Below are positions 62,074-64,000 of a DNA stretch of 64,000 bases, one piece after another. The notes below the pieces were generated by a model. It worked only from the letters and a program-made list of their open reading frames with translations. It was not told the DNA's origin and did no database searches. Position 1 is the first letter of the stretch. Every line of letters starts with the position of its first letter. Source of the DNA: Brevundimonas sp. (GTDB lineage Bacteria > Pseudomonadota > Alphaproteobacteria > Caulobacterales > Caulobacteraceae); the NCBI RefSeq assembly GCF_029945885.1, contig NZ_JAQSDK010000006.1:186001-250000 (forward strand), in the 5' to 3' direction. A program made the position numbers and the translations under genes.

Positions 62074-63026
62074 CAGGCGTTGAAGTCCAGGCCGAACTGG
62101 GCGTACAGCGCCTTGCTGTCCTGCCATTTCGGATCGACCTTGACCGTCACGAACAGGTGGACGGGCCGATCCAGCAGCAGGGTCAGTTCCTCGCGCGATT
62201 TCTGGCCGATCCATTTCAGGGTCTGGCCGCCCTTGCCGATGATGATCGGGCGCTGGCTCTCGCGTTCGACATAGACGATCTGCTCGATCCGCACCGAGCC
62301 GTCCGGCTTCTCGTCGAAGGCCGTGGTCTCGACGGCCGCTGAATAGGGCAGTTCCTCGTGGACCCGCAGATACAGTTTCTCACGCGTGATCTCTGCGGCC
62401 AGCACCCGGATCGGCACATCGGCGCTCTGGTCCTCGGGATACAGCCAGTGGCCCTTGGGCATGCCCCGGGCCAGCCGCTGCTTCAGGTCGTCGACCCCGT
62501 CGCCGCTCAGGGCCGAGATCATATAGACCTCGGAATAGACGCCGGTTTCGAATAGGGCGTGCGACAGGGCCAGCAGGGTGTCGCGGCGCATGCCGTCGAT
62601 CTTGTTCAGCGCCAGGATGACCTGCTGGCCGGTCGCCTTAAGGTTGGCGATAATGGTTTCGGTGTCCTCGGCCGAGCGGCGGTCGGCAGGCGTGCCGTCC
62701 TTGCCTTCCGAGGCGATATGCGAGGCCGCGTCGATCAGGTGGACGACGACGTCGGCATCCTGGGCTCCGCCCCAGGCCGAGGCGACCATGGCCCGGTCCA
62801 GCCGGCGGCGGGGTGTAAAGATCCCCGGGGTGTCGACCAGAACGATCTGGGCGTCGCCCTCGATGGCGATGCCGCGCACGGGAAAGCGCGTGGTCTGGAC
62901 CTTCTGCGTCACGATCGAGACCTTCGACCCCGTCAGCCGGTTGACCAGCGTTGATTTGCCCGCGTTCGGCGCGCCGATGATGGCGGCGAAGCCGGCGTGC
63001 TGGTTGGGGTTTTCGGTATCGGTCAA
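62073..63026 (-). CDS. era: GTPase Era
   Basis: 317 residues. G-motifs IIGAPNAGKSTLVNRL (G1), QTTR (G2), VLVDTPGIF (G3), LALNKIDG (G4), MISALSGDG (G5), then a KH domain with IIIGKGGQTLKWIGQKSREEL. Era binds the 3' end of 16S rRNA in small-subunit assembly. Its ATG lies inside the rnc stop region (overlap of four bases), the usual rnc-era order. Confidence 0.97.
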   Translation of the reverse strand: MTDTENPNQHAGFAAIIGAPNAGKSTLVNRLTGSKVSIVTQKVQTTRFPVRGIAIEGDAQIVLVDTPGIFTPRRRLDRAMVASAWGGAQDADVVVHLIDAASHIASEGKDGTPADRRSAEDTETIIANLKATGQQVILALNKIDGMRRDTLLALSHALFETGVYSEVYMISALSGDGVDDLKQRLARGMPKGHWLYPEDQSADVPIRVLAAEITREKLYLRVHEELPYSAAVETTAFDEKPDGSVRIEQIVYVERESQRPIIIGKGGQTLKWIGQKSREELTLLLDRPVHLFVTVKVDPKWQDSKALYAQFGLDFNA

Positions 63027-63739
63027 ATCAAGCCTTCACGTTTCAAAAGGGCCGTTGCGGCCGCCTTCTCCGCCTCCTGACGTGATCGTCCGGTCGCGGT
63101 CAAGGCTTCGACCTCTTCTACCACGGCTTCGACGGTAAAGGTCGGTGCATGATCGGAGCCGCTGCGGTCCACCACGCGATAGACCGGCAGGGCCCGCCCC
63201 AGCTTCAGCGCCCATTCCTGCAACACCGATTTGGGATTGGTTACGGCCCGCGTCGGCGTGGCCTGGAATTCCGCTGCCCAGGTCGCGTCGAAGACCTGGC
63301 GGGCGGCATCCAGACCGCCGTCGAAATAGACGGCCGCCAGGATGGCCTCCATGGCGTCGCCCAGCACGCTCTCGCGCCGGCGGCCGCCCTGTTTGGATTC
63401 CCCGGCCGACAGCCGCATGGCCGGTCCGACGCCAAGGGACTCGGCCACCCGGGCGCAGGCGACCTTGTCCACGAGGCTGTGCAGGCGTGAGGACATGTCG
63501 CCCTCATCGGCCTCGGGAAAATCGCGCATCAGCTTCTCGGCCACCAGCAGGCCCAGCACCCGGTCGCCCAGGAATTCGAAACGCTGGTTGTCGCGGATCG
63601 GGCGACCGGCGGCGTCGCGCACCGCCCCCTCCCCCACGCTGGCGTGGGTCAGGGCGCGTTCCAGCAGGGCCGGATCGCGGAAAGCGTGGCCGAGACGGCG
63701 CGTAAGTTCAGCGACCGCCTCGGCCCGCAGGTTGGCCAT
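63023..63739 (-). CDS. rnc: Ribonuclease III
   Basis: 238 residues from the ATG at 63739. Signature NQRFEFLGDRVLGLLVAEKL (catalytic Glu/Asp), ESVLGDAMEAILAAVYFDGG with the second acidic pair, and a double-stranded RNA-binding domain (NPKSVLQEWALKLGRALPVYRV, GRSRQEAEKAAATALL). It processes rRNA and other double-stranded RNAs. The start overlaps the lepB stop by one base. Confidence 0.97.
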   Translation of the reverse strand: MANLRAEAVAELTRRLGHAFRDPALLERALTHASVGEGAVRDAAGRPIRDNQRFEFLGDRVLGLLVAEKLMRDFPEADEGDMSSRLHSLVDKVACARVAESLGVGPAMRLSAGESKQGGRRRESVLGDAMEAILAAVYFDGGLDAARQVFDATWAAEFQATPTRAVTNPKSVLQEWALKLGRALPVYRVVDRSGSDHAPTFTVEAVVEEVEALTATGRSRQEAEKAAATALLKREGLI

Positions 63740-64000
63740 CAGTCCAGAACGGTGAAGAACCGGCTCGGACGCAGTTTGGTGAACCAGCTGACGGGATCCC
63801 ACAGCGAGGCCCCCGGCGACCAGGAGAACAGGATGATCTGGGCCTTGCCGATCAGGTTCTCGGCCGGCACCAGACCGACGCCGCCCCGCTCGGGGTGTTC
63901 ACGGCTGTCGACCGAATTGTCGCGGTTGTCGCCCATCATGAAATAGTGGCCGGCCGGCACGGTGAAGACCTCGGTATTGTCCAGCGGGAAACCGGGGCCG
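63739..64000 (-). CDS. lepB: Signal peptidase I, C-terminal part (cut by window edge)
   Basis: The frame is open from 64000, so the N-terminus, with membrane anchor and the catalytic Ser/Lys, is outside the window. What remains has the conserved box YFMMGDNRDNSVDSREH and GLVPAENLIGKAQIILFSW. It cleaves signal peptides on the periplasmic side. The lepB-rnc-era order is standard. Confidence 0.96.
   Translation of the reverse strand, partial: GPGFPLDNTEVFTVPAGHYFMMGDNRDNSVDSREHPERGGVGLVPAENLIGKAQIILFSWSPGASLWDPVSWFTKLRPSRFFTVLD

Overview
This is a GC-rich, densely packed stretch of an alphaproteobacterial chromosome, most likely from the Caulobacterales and close to Brevundimonas. The basis is gene content and order: a C4-pathway 5-aminolevulinate synthase, a two-domain cold shock protein, an NDUFS4-like complex I subunit, a ubiquinol-cytochrome c chaperone followed by DUF177-plsX-fabH-ihfA-merR, a glyA-nrdR-rib-nusB-thiL run, DUF2842 and DUF6898 proteins, arginyl/leucyl-tRNA-protein transferase, and many signal peptides of the Tat and TonB-receptor type. 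Genus is inference; no database search was possible. Almost all of it looks like core chromosome. I see no prophage, insertion sequence, CRISPR array or integron.

Layout. 1-2.7 kb: photolyase 3' end, cyclopropane fatty acid synthase, mercaptopyruvate sulfurtransferase. 2.7-5.8 kb: a remodelled amino acid uptake locus in which an AapJ-like binding protein (here a probable lipoprotein) is followed by a DAACS symporter instead of ABC permeases, and the divergent metC has lost its whole catalytic centre; it runs into tRNA-Arg. 5.8-16.7 kb: complex I subunit, tRNA-Pro and tRNA-Glu, cold shock protein, recJ-glpX, PHA synthase, msrB, argC with an unknown coupled partner, and rplM-rpsI. 17-26 kb: PhoX phosphatase, heme A synthase, small membrane proteins, a DUF4214-FkbM methyltransferase, tRNA-Pro(GGG), and the lipid block merR-ihfA-fabH-plsX-DUF177-UQCC. 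26-36.5 kb: H+-pyrophosphatase, then a long leftward operon glyA-nrdR-ribD'-ribE-ribB-ribH-nusB-thiL, and hemA with a Fur-like palindrome upstream. 36.5-49 kb: valine-catabolic genes (two 3-hydroxyisobutyrate dehydrogenase-like proteins, 3-hydroxyisobutyryl-CoA hydrolase, an isobutyryl-CoA dehydrogenase-like enzyme) interrupted by a VapBC-type module and a TonB-box-bearing periplasmic protein; hemB behind two tandem-repeat arrays; a DUF4160/DUF2442 pair; a frameshifted hydrolase; and a LytTR regulator with a direct-repeat site. 49-64 kb: motB, ate, an M48 protease with lemA, parC, PhoD and a TonB receptor, then recO, three accessory genes, and era-rnc-lepB.

How the genes work together. The clearest functional group is riboflavin synthesis, but its genes are atypical: RibD has only the reductase domain, the GTP cyclohydrolase half of RibBA has lost its zinc cysteines, and ribH has no canonical start codon. 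The deaminase and GTP cyclohydrolase II must therefore be encoded elsewhere if the cell makes riboflavin. The heme genes hemA, hemB and ctaA and the two extracellular phosphatases (PhoX, PhoD) are further themes. The best candidates for something new are the tethered binding protein plus symporter pair, the reduced riboflavin operon, the LytTR repeat site, and the free TonB-box periplasmic protein. All are hypotheses from sequence reading.
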